This document shows, piece by piece, positions 1 through 13,370 of a DNA stretch of 64,000 nt. Position 1 is the stretch's first letter; each line of letters opens with the position of its first letter. The notes beneath the pieces are model-generated. The model did no database searches, was not told the DNA's origin, and saw only the letters and a list, made by a program, of their open reading frames with translations. This stretch comes from Vitellaria paradoxa (lineage: Eukaryota > Streptophyta > Magnoliopsida > Ericales > Sapotaceae): contig CM034236.1 in NCBI GenBank assembly GCA_019916065.1, positions 18,654,805-18,718,804 of the forward strand. Reading direction: 5' to 3'. The position numbers were made by a program, and so were the translations under genes.

Positions 1-981
1 CAATGCAATTTACCTAATCTAATAATGAAAATCAAGGTTTATGATTACCATTTTAAGTATAATTAGCCCTTATCTAGTCCATTTCCTCAAAAGTAATTTG
101 ATTGCCTAGAAGAAATTGCCAATCCCCGCCAATCAGAATGTGGTCGTCTTACAGGTTCTTGCTGGAGCCAAACAAGAGATGAACTAGGTTGTCACTAGCC
201 TTACACTTCATATAATACTAGTAGTGTTTGGTCTTGAATAGGGTGTAACAGTGAATTATCTCTTGATGGCCCAAATTGATGCCGACTAGAGGGGTTCAAC
301 TCCACTATCCTAACTAGAATCTTATAACACTTGGGGATAAGCCAGCTGGGGCTGAGGTGGATGGTAGATAGGAACATCCGAACAAGCAGATGAAGTGAGA
401 ATCTAATCCCACACTCCATTATAGCCACTATCGACCACCTAGTCTATTCCAAGCCACTAGTTTTGGGAATGGCATCATCTTCAAGATGGTGGATAGCTAC
501 TGTAATAGTGTTCAAGATGTTGTGCTGGCCCTGAACTCATCCAAACCTCCCGATTTCCTAAGTGCATAAAGAAATTTGCCCATTCTAAAAAAAAAAGTTC
601 GAAAGATGAAGAAGAATAGTAAAGTTTGAGAAAGAAACTCAATATATACCGAATCAATGAGCAAAGATTTAGTTGATTCTAGTTTCAACCCGAACAAAGT
701 TTAAGTTTGAGAAAGAAACTTAATGCATACCGAATCAATAAGCAAAGATTTAGTTGATTCTAATTCCAACCGAAACAAAGTTGTAGAGGTAAGAGCAAGA
801 GAAATGAACTCACAGGTAGCAGAGGTTCGTTCTGAAAAGCAAATGTTAGAATCACTTTAAAGGAGTGCCATTAATAGTATAGGAAATGAAGAACGTGGGA
901 GGTCATACAATGTGAAAAGGAAGCACTCCAAAAAGTGTGTATTTATGATAGTTGTCCCATCAATGAGATGTTTAAGGTAGA
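1..981. other. Unassigned AT-rich sequence
   Basis: No conserved coding region, RNA gene or complete transposon could be recognised. Short open frames on the minus strand (201-428 and 512-697) have no domain that I recognise and look accidental. The only structure seen is the tandem duplication listed separately at 623-782. Confidence 0.5.
623..782. repeat. 81-bp tandem duplication (two copies)
   Basis: A unit starting AGTTTGAGAAAGAAACT occurs at 623 and again at 704. Both copies continue through ACCGAATCAAT and GCAAAGATTTAGTTGATTCT with few differences, so this is a recent local duplication with a period near 81 bp. Confidence 0.85.
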
Positions 982-1192
982 GTTTGGGAAGCAAAAAAAC
1001 TAGTTTTTTTTTTTTGTGTTTGAGAATGAAAAAAAAAATAAGCCTTTTAGTAGTTGACTTTTTAACTTTTCACTCTAAATGATTTAAAAGAAGCTTAGAA
1101 TATAAGAGGTTAATTTGATCATTTTAAAAATTCTAAAAAGTTACATAGCTAAAAACTAGCTTTTAGCTAGCTGTTGCCAAACGCACACTAAC
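982..1192. mobile_element. Possible MITE with GTTTGG-type ends
   Basis: The segment begins GTTTGGGAAGC and ends GCTGTTGCCAAAC, which as inverted ends read GTTTGG(G/C)AA. Internal A-rich and T-rich blocks and repeated CTAGCTTTTAGCTAG give it foldback character. At about 210 bp it fits a miniature inverted-repeat element. No clear target-site duplication was found, so this is tentative. Confidence 0.35.
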
Positions 1193-1652
1193 TTGAACAA
1201 GGGAGAAGCATTTGGCTATACCTTGTACTTGAACAAAGGAGGAGCATTCGATTGTACCCTACACACCTGATAGCTTTTTTAGGTATTTAGACAAGAGATG
1301 TAGAGCTTACCTGCGATCCAATCGAGGCAAGTATCACCATTCAATCATATCTCTCACAAAGTGTTGATTAGACGGTTCATCTTTTTTAGTCTGAGTTTTT
1401 TTAACATCAAGTTATAATTTAACAATCCTTATAATTTGATTTGTTTCTATTAATCTGTTAGATTCAAATTTATATTAAGTTGATAATTTATTTTCAAATA
1501 ATGTGGTTACATCAACTGCATCATGTATATTGTTGAACATGATTAAACCCACAAATAATAACACTTGCACAAGTGTTCTCGTTCTCTACATTTTAGGATT
1601 TATCTAATTTGGGGAAAAGATGCTCGATGAAAAATTGGCTTATTTATAATCT

Positions 1653-1878
1653 GTTTGGAACTTGTGGAAGAGAAATAAAAAAGAAAGGAAATGGAAATGG
1701 AAAATAAGAGAAAATGGATGAAAAATAGTTTTTTTTTTTTTATGATTTACTTTTCTTCTTTTCGCCAAACCCAACAATTAAACAAGAAGAGAAAAACACT
1801 TCATAAAAAAAAGGGGGAGAAATTTTTTATTATTTCTTCTTTTTCATTTCCCTTCTTTTTTTTTCACAATTTCCAAAC
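1653..1878. mobile_element. MITE-like palindromic element
   Basis: The left end GTTTGGAACTTGTGGAAGA pairs with the reverse complement of the right end, which reads GTTTGGAAATTGTGAAAAA. Purine-rich left and pyrimidine-rich right halves continue the foldback. Length (about 226 bp) and absence of coding capacity fit a MITE. The superfamily is not determined. Confidence 0.5.
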
Positions 1879-2179
1879 ATATCCTTATGCTATGTTTGAA
1901 GTGAGGATTTGACGAGGGAAAAAAAAAGAGAGAGAGAGAGAAAGGAAAGTGATAAGAAAAATAGCAACGATTCGAATAGTTTCTTTCTAAGAATTAAAAA
2001 TATTTGCGCAAAACAACAGATGCTATGTAAAGTAAAAGGCCATAAAAAATTTTAAATATATATTCTAATTTAAATGAATTAAAAAATAAAATAAATAATA
2101 TTCATCAATATATTAATTTTTAACTTAACTAATTTTAATTTTTTAAGTTTCACACTTTTTTCCACTTACCATCACAATT

Positions 2180-4285
2180 TAAATAAAAGAAGAAATTCCT
2201 TGCCTTTTTTTTTTTTTGATTTACTGATATTTTATATACTATATTAGGAATTGCTATCGAAAGAGAATTATTTAGAGATGTGCTGTTAATAAGAAAATGC
2301 GGTATGGAATGGCAGTTATAAACTGCTGAAAACATTATCTTAGACAGTCGTTCTTCCTCAAATCGAGCTAAAAACACCATATGAAACAGCACTTTTAGGC
2401 TTCTACTTCAACAAAACACTGAGACAGTAAGAAAGACCCTAGGTTAGGGGGAGGGCTAACATTGCATATTGTGTTACTATGCTAACATTACATTTTAGCC
2501 AATCTTAGCCGTACATTCACAATCAAATCCAACGGCCAAGGCAAGCAGCAGGCAACTTTTGAGTTACTTTCATTTTTTTTTCTTTTTTTTGTTTTTTTCA
2601 GTCCTGAACTGTAGTGAATCCATTTTTTTTTTTTGGGATGTGGATCCCTATTGTAAAATTGTTCGAAAATTTAGGTACCAATGTCTGTTTATTTGTTAAA
2701 AAATTTTATAGAAAATAATTTATCAGTATAATTTAATTTTTTACAATAGAAAATAATTATATTGAATATTAAAATATTTAAAAATAAAATTTATCAATAA
2801 AATTTATAATATTATAATAAAAATCCAGCTATTGTAAAAATCAAAGTATCTACATATGTCTCAATGAATCCATATAAAAATATTTTTTATTACAAAAAAT
2901 AAATTATATTCTTAAATTACTTTTTTAGATTTTTTGACAAGCAAATGAACAATTACTGCTTGAATTATTATACAAAATTTAGTCAATTAATTTAAAAATA
3001 ATTATTATAAAAAGTAATCGTTAAGCTACACGAACACTTGAATTAACACTTAAATTTAAAAAAAAATAATTATGTAGACTGCTTTCTTATGATAAAAATA
3101 AAAATATTCTAATAAGATGATCAAATTGGATTTTCATTTAAAAAGTAGACAACTGTAAGTTGAATATTTTTTCCAAAAAAAAAAAAAAAATACTACTTAT
3201 AATATACTGGACACCTGTGCACACGCGATGCATGTAATTTTTTTATCCTAATAATCAATAAATTTAATTTAAAAAAAATCACACTTATCATGTGTGCACA
3301 GGAGTTTATTATATTATAAGTAGAATTTTGTTTTTTTGAAAAAAATTCAACATATAGGTGTTTACCTTTTAAATGAAAATCCAGTTCGATCAGTTTACTA
3401 GAATATTTTTATTTTTGCCACAAGAAAGCAATCTAAATAATTATTTTTTTTCAAATTTAAGTAATAATTTAAGTCTTCATGCAGCTTAATAATTACTTTT
3501 TATAATAATTATTCTTAAATTAATTAACTAAATTTTGTATAATAATTCATGTAGCAATTATTTGTTTGCTTGTCAAAAAATCTAAAAAAGTAATTTAAGA
3601 ATATAATTTATTTTTGTAATAAAAAATATTTTTATATGGATTCATTGAGACATATGTAGATACTTTAATTTTTACAATAGCTGAGTTTTTATTATAATAT
3701 TTTAAATTATATTGATAAATTTTATTTTTAATTATTTTAATATTTAATATAATTATTTTCTATTATAAAAATTAAATTATATTGATAAATTATTTTCTTT
3801 TAAATTTTTTTTAACAAACAGACAGACATTCGTACCTAAATTTTTCAAAAATTTTAATCCACATCCAAAAAAAAAATTGGATTCACTATTGTTCAGGAAT
3901 GAAAAAAAAAAAAGACAAAAAACAAAAACAAAAAAATGAAAGCAACGCCTTGGTCGTTGGATTTGACTATGAATGTGCAGCTAAGATTGGCTAAAATACA
4001 CAACATGTAATGTTAGTCCTCCTCCAACCCGGGGTCTTTCTCTCACTGTCTCAATGTTTTGTTAAAGCAAAAGCCCAAAAGCATCATTTCATATGGCATT
4101 TTCAGCCTGATTTTTGGAAGAACCATTATCAGAGATAGCGTTTTCAGCGGTCCATAACCGCCATTCCATATTGCATTCTTTCATTAACAGCACTTCTCCA
4201 AATAGTTCTCTTTCGGCAACAATTCCTAATATAGTATATAGAATATTAGTTAAAAAAAAAAGGTCAAGTGAATTTTTTTTGGCTT
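2180..4285. repeat. 2-kb near-perfect palindrome (foldback repeat)
   Basis: Two arms of about 1 kb are inverted copies around a loop of roughly 67 bp. The stem closes with CCTGTGCACAC at 3214-3224 against GTGTGCACAGG at 3292-3302. Matches continue outward: the block around 2844-2925 matches, inverted, 3580-3665, and TATACTATATTAGGAATT near 2238 matches its complement near 4222. Short ORFs in the two arms are mirror images of each other and not genes. No transposase is present. The arms remain alike enough that the duplication or a gene-conversion event is fairly recent. A foldback or MITE-like element is the likeliest origin. Confidence 0.85.
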
Positions 4286-4289
4286 TACT

Positions 4290-4322
4290 GTTAAAAACCA
4301 AACAAATTGTACAAATATTGTA
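4290..4322 (+). repeat. Left outer end of second foldback system
   Basis: The segment starting GTTAAAAACCAAACAAATTG is repeated inverted at 17264-17295, just upstream of LSM5. Between them lie a palindrome (about 4500-6750) and a 10.4-kb insertion, so these two sites may be the original ends of one foldback element. Confidence 0.5.
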
Positions 4323-4559
4323 ATAAAATAACTAATTGTAAGAATGCGGATGATGAAACCGTGAAATCATAAGGCGATTTCATATAAGCCTAAAATATCC
4401 CGTTGTTCTAAATTAGACTTTTTGATGTTCTATAGTTGCATCAAATAGGTTTGGCTTGTTTCGATCACATATCCTTAGGTTGTGTTTGGAGTGAGGATTT
4501 GGTTAGGAGAACAAGAATAGGAGTTAATGGCATGCTTCCTAATCTTTGACATCAATCGC

Positions 4560-6745
4560 ACGACGTGCAAAAGTTTTGCATTAAAACTGCGTTATCATAT
4601 GACAGTTCTTTGAGATCTCACCCATCATCATCTTTTTTCTTTTTTAGGTAATTGTTTAATTTTAAATTCTTTGAGATCTAAGTTATTGCTATCTTTTTCT
4701 TACGTAATTGTTTATTTTTAAATATTAATTTACCTAACTTTTTTAAATTTATCTGAGCTATAAATTTTGAATTTATGACTTCGAGAGCCTCAGATATACC
4801 ATATCACCTAATTAATTAAATCTAATTTATAGCAAAATAATTTAATTTAATGTATATTATTTTTGAACTAAATAATATTTTTGTTTGAAATAATTTTTAA
4901 TTCACAATAACCTTTTTAGCTCTCTCTCTCTCTCTCTCTCTATTTTTGCTATCTAGAAAAAAAATCTTGAACTCCATATAATATAAAATTATATAATAAC
5001 AAATAAAAATAATAAGAAAATAAATATTTAAAATTCTTTTAGACACAAGTCTCTTTCTATCCCTATCTTACTAATTTGTTAACAATAGAAAAAACTTGAA
5101 GAAATCATAATATGATAACGCAGGTTAGGCTTTAGAATTTTCTAGATATATTTTTTTTCTATTGTTTATATTTTTTATTAGGTGTAAATATTAATGTGTT
5201 TTAAATATTTTTAAATTGATTATAGACTTCTATTCAAACTCAATTTTATTTATCTAAATATAATAAAACATCTAATTCTAGACTTCTGTTCAAATTTTAT
5301 ATAATTTCAATAAATATAGTAAAACATCTAAAGCTAATAGATGGAAACATCTAAATGTGATAAATAATGAACTCTAGAATCTCTAGGCTTTTATTTAATA
5401 ATAAATTCTTAAATTTCATTCTAAATCCTTAAACAAAATATATCTGACAATATCTCATCAACCTAACTGATTTTATACTCTCAACCTTCATAATATTCCA
5501 GTAATATTATTTTTTAATTCATATTTAATGTCTTAAATTCATTTCCGGCTTATGTATCCAACCAATTGTTACAAATTAAAAATATGATTTAAGATGAGAT
5601 AAGTATAAAAAAAAAACTCTATCCAAAAAACTCTAAATTCTAAACCGCATTATCATATCATAGTTTTTTTTTTTTTCTAAATTTTTTCTATTGTTAACAA
5701 ATTAGTAAGATAGCGGTAGATAGGTTAGATGGGGATAGATAGGGGTTTATGTCTCAACGAATTTTAAAATTTTATTTTCTTATTTTTTTAATTTATTTGT
5801 ATTACTATAAATTTTAAATATTTATTTTCTTATTATTTTTATTTGTTATTATATAATTTTATATTATATGAAGTTTAAGATAGTTGTTTCAGATAAAAAG
5901 TGTAGCAAAAATAAAAAAAAATAAAAAAATCTATTGAAAACAGGAGAGAGAGAGAGAGAGAGAGAGAGCTCAAAAAGTTATTGTGAATTAAAAAATTATT
6001 TCAAACAAATTTATTATTTAGTTTAAAAATGATATACATTAAATTAAATTGATTTTCTTACAAATTAGATTTAATTAATTAGGTGATATGATATATCTAA
6101 AACTTTCAACATCATAAAATCAAATTTTATAGTTTAGATAAGTTTAAATATGCAAGTAAATTGATTAGATTTATTTAATCCTAAGTCAAAGTTTATATCT
6201 AGATCATTGCCTATAAAACAAAGTTAGATAAATTAATATTTGAAAATAAATAATTACATAAAAAAGAATAATTATAACTTCGATCTTAAAAAATCACGAT
6301 ATATTAACGTGGTTTTAATGTAAATAGATAAACTGCAACATTATAGTTTTGGCTTAGATAAAACCTAAACCACATTATTAAGATAGTTATTTAGGAGAAT
6401 GAGTGTAGCAAAAAAAAAAAAAAAAAAAAAGCAACCAACAAGAGGGAGAGCTTAAAAAGTCATTGTAAATTAAAAAAATTATTTCAAACAAAAATATTAT
6501 TTGGTTTAAAAATAATATACATTAAATTAAATTATTTTGCTATAAATTAGATTTAATTAATTAGGCAATATGGTATATCTGAAACTCTTGAAATCATAAA
6601 TTTAAATTTTATAATTTAGATAAGTTTACAAAAGTGAAGTAAATTAATATTTAAAAATAAACAAAAAAAAAAGATAATGATAACTTAGACGTTAGAGAAC
6701 TAAAAAATAACAATTACGTTAAAGAAAAATAAGATGATGATAGAT
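4560..6745. repeat. Foldback repeat with inverted arms and an extra arm copy
   Basis: The sequence at about 4560-5160 occurs inverted at about 5640-6370 and again inverted at about 6395-6745. Landmarks shared by the copies are a CT/GA microsatellite (4920-4942 and 5944-5970), GATTTAATTAATTAGG with its complement, and a block containing a TTGTTAACAATAGAAAA-type motif at 5073-5095 and 5675-5700. The centre lies near 5400. No coding region is visible. The third copy breaks off at 6750 and its expected continuation is found at 17136, beyond the hAT-type insertion. Confidence 0.7.
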
Positions 6746-6996
6746 GAGACTAGGGGTGTGCACAATTTGGTCAAAATTTACTTTTCAAATCGTACCGACC
6801 AAATTTAAGAAGTTTGGTTTGATTATTATTTTAGCAATGGTTGGTTCGGTTAATTTTTTTAAAAATAATAGTTGTCAGTTTTGGATATGATTTTGAATTT
6901 TTAAAATCGAATTAACCGAGTTAACCGAATTAAAATACGTAATAATTAACATATATATTTATATATAATTAATTGATTTTAATACACTTAACTTTT

Positions 6997-9479
6997 TGGA
7001 ATACCCCGGACTTTCATGTTAATGTAAATAGATTGCTTTGTTTATATTTTGGAAGTTATGATATGCTAATTAAGTAGAGTTCATCTTTAGTAGTACTTTA
7101 AAGTGGAGAACTTTGAAAGAGGTAAGTCAAACATTCAAGAGTTGGAATTTTGACACAAGTACTAGAATAAGGCACCTTGGGTGCACAAGGGGTCAATTCT
7201 TGGGCACCCAAGGCTCGGGTACACAAAGAGGAACTCAGTTGGGCGCCTGAGCTATAGTAGAAATGATAGGTAAGGTGTGTTCTGACTTGTGCGGCCGAAC
7301 CCTCACCCCTACACACCTATAACCAGCTAGGGAGATGGAAAAATCTAGAGAATACTGTTGAGAGATTAAAATAGTAGCCAAATTATATATATACATGTGT
7401 GTATGATGCAAAAGAAAGAGAGAGAAATGTTGGTTGGAAGAAAGGAACTGGAAGAGGAAGAAGAAATAAGGAGAACCGAGTGGAATTATTGAGGGTAAAT
7501 CCTTCTAGCCTTGATTTAAGATCAAATTAACTTTACAAAGATGCAATTGAGCACTCAAGGAACCTATTCATGTAATTTGTTTGTCATTTAGATCAAAGGA
7601 TGGAGTGATTGGATCCATCAAAGTTGGGAACTTGAAAACCGGGAAGAGACCACCTCTTATTCTTCATCTTTATTCAACTTGAGGTAGGGATTTTATGCAA
7701 CATTCTTACATATATGATGTGTAACAAGTATTAGAACATCATTTGAGTAACCATTGCAAGTTTTGATTTCATTTATGGAAGAAAAATGGAGTTATATGCA
7801 CATATATATGTAGGTATAGGTTGAGGGAGAGATAAGGATGTTTGATCCATAACTTGGCCCATAGTTAATGAAAACTTAAATTGTCGATTTCTTTTGATGC
7901 CCATAAGCTTGGTGGTAATGTTAGAAACATGAGATTTTAAGTATTTTGCCCTAAACATGGTCAAATTGAGGATCCAAGTGTGGAGGATGTTAGACCCAGT
8001 AAACAAAGCATGAAACGAACCAATTTGTGGGCGCACATGATGTTATCAGTTGGACACCCACCCTCCTGGGTGAACAAGACATGGGCGCCCAAAATCTTGG
8101 GCGCACGACCTATTGATAGTTGGGCGCCCACCGAGACTAGTGTAGTTTCCTGACTTAGTTTATTTTTGGACATTGCACCCTAGGTCCATAAAGAGTTTAG
8201 CACCATGATTTTGCATGATATTTTATTTGTCTAAATATATGAATTGAAGGTGTATTTCATACTTCAAAATGTTAATAAGTATTGTTTACTTTGTGATACA
8301 AGAATGTAAGCTACGCAATGTGAACTTTCAGTGATAAGTGATGGTAAATGAATTAAACTTTGAACAAGTGAATTGGAAGAAATGAAAATGTGATGAGCTT
8401 TATGATGAATTGAAATGTGGTTATGCGTTGATGGAAAGCATTGATGATAAATGTGAACTTGTGGTAAAAGAGAATTGAATGTGATGTAATGATTGATTGT
8501 GTGTCGGAGGTTATGGTGCGATGCAAAAATAGGAAAGGTTTTGAGGTTACCCTCGGATTGAAAGTCGCGGAACCTGTGCAGGGTTTGGTGTCTATGCCCA
8601 TGTGTTAGTAGCCCACAACATGGTGTGTGTATTCGCTACCCGTAGCCTAGGACTGCGATCCTAAACGATGGCGTTCGATTTATCATTTCCGTTGGGTCTG
8701 GACCTATAAAAGACGATATTGTGTATGCACCTAACCTCCGATAACTTCTGTGGCTATGGTTATGTGATTGAAGGATGAATAAGTGAAAATGTGGATGTGA
8801 TTATGTGATTGAGTGATGAATATGTGATAATGTGGATATGGAATGTGATTGGATTTAATGTTGTGAAATTCAATAATGAAAAATAATTGGAATTGTATGT
8901 AATACTATGATGATGTTGAATGATGATAAATATTTACTTAAGTTGAAAACTAATTGATATTGATGATTTGTTATAGCTTATAGAAAATGTTAATGTATCT
9001 ATGTATGTATGATGATAAACATGCATGTCTAGTTTACATACCATATATGTTAGTATGTAGCATCGTGGGCACAAGTGGACCCGTGCTCACATCCCTACAG
9101 ATTTTGTTACAAGAAGAAAGCATAATAACCAGGTGGGCTAATGGTGTTGGACTAGAAGTGCATTTGCATGAGCTATTCCAAACTTGGCAGAATTTTTGGT
9201 TACTTAAGTTGAATATTTATTTGAAGGTTGTAATATTTTTATTTTGAGAGTCTTATTCGATTTGGTTATAAAGGCCCTAAGGCCTATGTAATGTATGACC
9301 AGGACAGATATATTGCAGTTTGAGGCTTGGCACTAGCCGAGGCAAACTTCATGTTATCTTAATATGTGTCATGGCTTATCAGGAGTTGTTGCACCACTCT
9401 GATCATAGGATGGTAGTGTTAGTGCATGTTATGTGTGTTTATTACTCACCCCTCGAGTCACAAGACTCGGGGCGTGACA
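6997..9479 (+). mobile_element. Solo LTR (gypsy-type), TSD CTTTT
   Basis: The unit begins TGGAATACCCCGG and ends GGGGCGTGACA, giving TG...CA termini. It is flanked by a perfect 5-bp duplication CTTTT at 6992-6996 and 9480-9484. No internal coding region or second LTR is present, so it is a solo LTR of 2483 bp. It shares blocks with 49140-51743: the opening AACTTTGAAAGAG segment, the GGGCGC-rich middle, and a 3' block with CCCTACAGATTTTG. The ORFs inside are accidental. Confidence 0.85.
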
Positions 9480-10396
9480 CTTTTGAAATTTCATGACTTT
9501 TAAAATTCCAAAGAGAACTATTAAAGTATCCATTCTCAGGTTTCAATAAATAATTACACATAGTATTAAATATAATTAGCTTTTGAATTGCCATGCCTTT
9601 TGAATTTCAGATGATTAAATATATACCATATTTGTCACGCCCCGGATTTTCATAACCGAATGCCCAGGGATGACTTGGGATTTATTTGTTAGGTATAAAA
9701 ATAAGATGATAATAACACGCTGTCACACCCCAGAATTTTCCTCCAAACTGGGGTTGACCTGCAAGAAAAATTTAAAATATTCAAAATCCCTTGTTTATCC
9801 CAAACAATATTTATAAGTCATTGGACTAAACCATTTGATGGGATTTCAACTACAGGGCACAAAATAAAGATAGAGAAAAATATTATAGAGCCATCTAAGT
9901 GTCCCAACCACGCGATTAACATTACATACCAAATAAAAGAAAATTAGGTCTAAGCTTAATAATTACAATCATCCAACAATTGTTACAGACCAAAAATAAA
10001 GTCCTCCAGCTCTGCGCAGAAAAGAAGAAAAAAAATAGATAACTCTTCTGATGGAATATTTAAGAGAAATTAATCTCTTTCCAGCTCATCTTCTGTATCC
10101 CTATGCTTAATATCCTGAAAAAAAATATTCTCACAAGGGGTGAGCTACTAAAGCCCAGTAATCAGAATCTCCTAGGTGCCTATATGCAGTGATTGTAATA
10201 CTACACTGTATTAAGTGACCCATTACAGTGAATGTGTTTAGGTGGCATACTGTTTATGCAACAATTAATTCAATAGATCTCAACTGAATAATATAAATTA
10301 TACTTACAACGGTTCGATGAAATCGTCACCGTAACTACTATTTTACTTACATGTAAAAATAGTTAAATATTGATGTGTGTACCACAATGAAGTCTG

Positions 10397-10496
10397 TGTC
10401 GCAGTGGTAGGGATCTTAGATTTAGATCTTCAAGGTCTCGGGATCAAACCCCATAGCGATACAGGTTTCATATATATATATATATATATATATATT
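10397..10496 (+). mobile_element. SINE-like tRNA-derived fragment with TA tail
   Basis: A box A-like TGTCGCAGTGG (10397-10407) and a box B-like GGGATCAAACCCC (10440-10452) are spaced as in a polymerase III promoter. They are followed by a TA microsatellite at about 10470-10495. No acceptor-stem pairing exists, so it is not a tRNA gene. Confidence 0.5.
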
Positions 10497-11224
10497 TTAT
10501 AAAATATTCAGCAAAAGGAATTAAATTTAATTAAATAATTCCAACACATCATTCATACATAAACAAGAGAGGTTGCTAATCACAGTAAAATTTTGTAGGA
10601 GAGTTTAATCTAAATTCTCCTAAGATAATCATACTCCTATCCTCCTCTACCCCCAACCTTGGGAACCAGTGACTTTACGGGCTTAGCATCCAATGCATAC
10701 CGATGGTGTCACCTACTAAAAACCTAGTCATCGCGACCGACTACCTGACTGGCCAGGTCAGAAGAGAGCATCTCCCAAATAAAATGCATATGTTCCCATC
10801 TCCATTTAAAAGGTCATTTCTACCCACCCATCACCCCATTGTCAAAAATAACTTTAGCACCGAGTGCCTTAATTTCTTCTCACCCTTTTACATTCCAAAG
10901 GTACCTTGTATGGAAATCAGACATTTTTAATAACAACCGGCAATGTTCCCGGGTGATGAATCAAAAGTGGGATTATTCAGTCACATGCAGTATATTTTTA
11001 AGCACTTTATCTAAATCTATAATTTAATAATAATTCTTAATAAATCAAAGATTTAACATAGTCACCAATATCATTATCACAAAGGTAGGTACTACATGTA
11101 AATTAACAAGTAGCAAGTAAAAAAAAAATTTAGAATACGAATTAGTATTTTAGTTAATTGTTTTGACAAGTTTACCGTACCACCTTTGATAAGAATAAAA
11201 TTATTTTTAATGGTATATTAATTA

Positions 11225-11325
11225 GGCAGAGGTTGGTAGCTTAGTGGGTGGGCGACCCTAATTGCGATTTAAAGTCGCAAGTTCGAACCTCATTGGCTAC
11301 AAATCTCGATTTTTACCTCTTTTAC
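11225..11325 (+). mobile_element. SINE-like tRNA-derived element
   Basis: Box A TAGCTTAGTGG (11237-11247) and box B AGTTCGAACCTC (around 11280-11291) form a good internal polymerase III promoter. The text between does not fold as a tRNA and there is no acceptor stem. It sits inside the 3.7-kb LTR-type unit. The 3' end is T-rich and its exact boundary is unclear. Confidence 0.55.
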
Positions 11326-13370
11326 CTTTTATTTTATTATTTTATGGAATATAAAGATAATAAATAGTTCTTTGAACTTATATTTAATTTTAGAAAAATT
11401 TATAAGTTTTATTTATTATATATATATTTTTTAAAATAATTTGAATAAATTTTCCAATCATCATCTTCTTTATAATCAAACCCTTATCGTAGGTTTTCAG
11501 CTTCAATATATCCACAAATGTCCATAGAATTATTCCAATGTTTAGGAAGGTATTAAATAAGTTTTATTAAATTCACATAATCATAACAATATAGTTATAT
11601 AACTTGCTAGGTTGACAAAACAATGCCTAAAAATAAATCAAATTCATTTAAGAAAGACCAAATGAGAAAAGAACAAGTCCATTGTTTCTTTTGGGCATTT
11701 TATCAAATACTAGCATTTTAGTTTGAATATAAGTCATCCAACTATCCATGATGAAACTAATTATCTAAGTCAATTATCATCAATATTAGAGTGTCAAATA
11801 ATACATAATATTCAGTTTAAAATAATTTCATATCAATAGAAATTATTAACATGACAATAACTAACAGAAGGAAATTGAAAATTTAAATAAATCTTTAAAC
11901 ATAATATTCTAAACAAATCCAAACAAGCATCAATTAAAGCTAAGCAGAAATAGCAGTTTGAAAGAAAATTCATATAAAATAGAGTACGACTCCAATATCT
12001 ATAAACTTTATATATGTAAAAGCTAGACTTCAAGACCTACAACTTTCATGTTTTACACTTTTTAAAATTCTAAGGTCTAAAGGTACAAAAAGGACCTTGA
12101 ATTCAGTTTGTTTAGAAAATACAATTTTACACGTGCTTAGTATTTTGGGCATAACTTTTGACTCACAAATTGGATTGATACAATTCTTTTTGGGTTGAAA
12201 AGAAAACTGAAAGGGCTACAACTTTTATGTTTTAGCCGAAGCCTAATTCTACCGTTTTAGGGGTCAGAAGCACATAATAAGTTACAAATAGAGAGCTGTC
12301 AGCATACTGAGTTACATCAGTCAAAATTTTGGCTTCCCTACCCCCAATATACGGGTATTTATTTTTATCACAATCAAGTTTCATACTTCAAACCAGAAAT
12401 GGCATCAAATATATTTTAGGAGGTTCATCATCCTATCTCAATGAAGATATTGGTGACCAAGCCTGTGAAGGAAAAAGGAGTTGAGCTTTGAACACCACGC
12501 AATTGAAAAATTTCAAGCCTTTCTTCTTCCTCCAAAAAACACCAAATGTCCAACCACACTTGATAAAAATATATAGTTTTTCTTTCTTATTGTTTTTCTT
12601 CTCTTTGAAGGCACACAATTTATAAGAATCATGGGAGTGTAGAGAAAGTTATTGGTGGAGAAAATAATCATGCTTCAAATCAACTAAGGTAAAATCATGC
12701 ATATACAATTAGTAGCATGATCCAAGAATCATGCTTGCTTTTTGACTATCTAACCATATAATTTAAGAAAGGTGTTGGAGGATGGATGAGGATGGGTGGC
12801 ATGATCCGGGAATCATGCTAACTTTTTGACAAATTAAACAATCATGCTAGCTTTTTGACAAATTAACAAAATGCATTAAATCATGCTAGCTTTCAAACAA
12901 AATGCTTTAAATCTTGTTTGCTAAATAATTTGAAAAAGATGCTTTAAGGTCATCAATGTAGGGTCTTCTCTTTGTCTAATTAATCAAATAATTTTGAAAG
13001 ATGGTGAGAGTGTATGGAAGATGGAAAATGAAGTTGTCAGGAAATAATTTAGAGTAACTATTCATGAGTCAACTCATTGAGTGATAAAGTGAGTTGAAGT
13101 GAGTTGAGGTGAGTCAAAGAAAAGGGTTGACCCATGGGTTAATGGGCTTGGTTTGAACAAAATAGTAATTGGGTTAGGAAGTGTTTGGATAAAAAATTTA
13201 GAAATTCTACATTAAACTCCCACATAGGGTGAAATTCAATCCGAAAATCTTTCCAACTAATTTTATTATTCAAAAAATTTTCAAATCCTCAATTTTCTAG
13301 ATTTTTACTATAACAAATATTACCACCACACTTGAGCAATTTAATTAAGAAAAAAATTCAGGTTATTACA

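Larger units (their letters stand above)
9633..13370 (-). mobile_element. 3.7-kb LTR-type unit (solo LTR or LTR derivative), TSD ATATT
   Basis: Read on the minus strand it starts TGTAATAACCTGAA at 13370 and ends in CGGGGCGTGACA at 9633. A perfect 5-bp duplication ATATT flanks it (9628-9632 and 13371-13375). A second LTR-like terminus, GGGGTGTGACA, lies 88 bp inside at 9721, so the 3' end may be duplicated or extended. No pol or gag homology was found. It contains at least two tRNA-derived SINE-like pieces near 10390 and 11235. Short ORFs (10703-11027, 11833-12033, 12433-12618) have no recognisable domain. Confidence 0.7.

Noticed and set aside
11225..11325. Possible tRNA gene from good box A and box B
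   Set aside because: No acceptor-stem pairing or anticodon arm could be formed. The context fits a tRNA-derived SINE.
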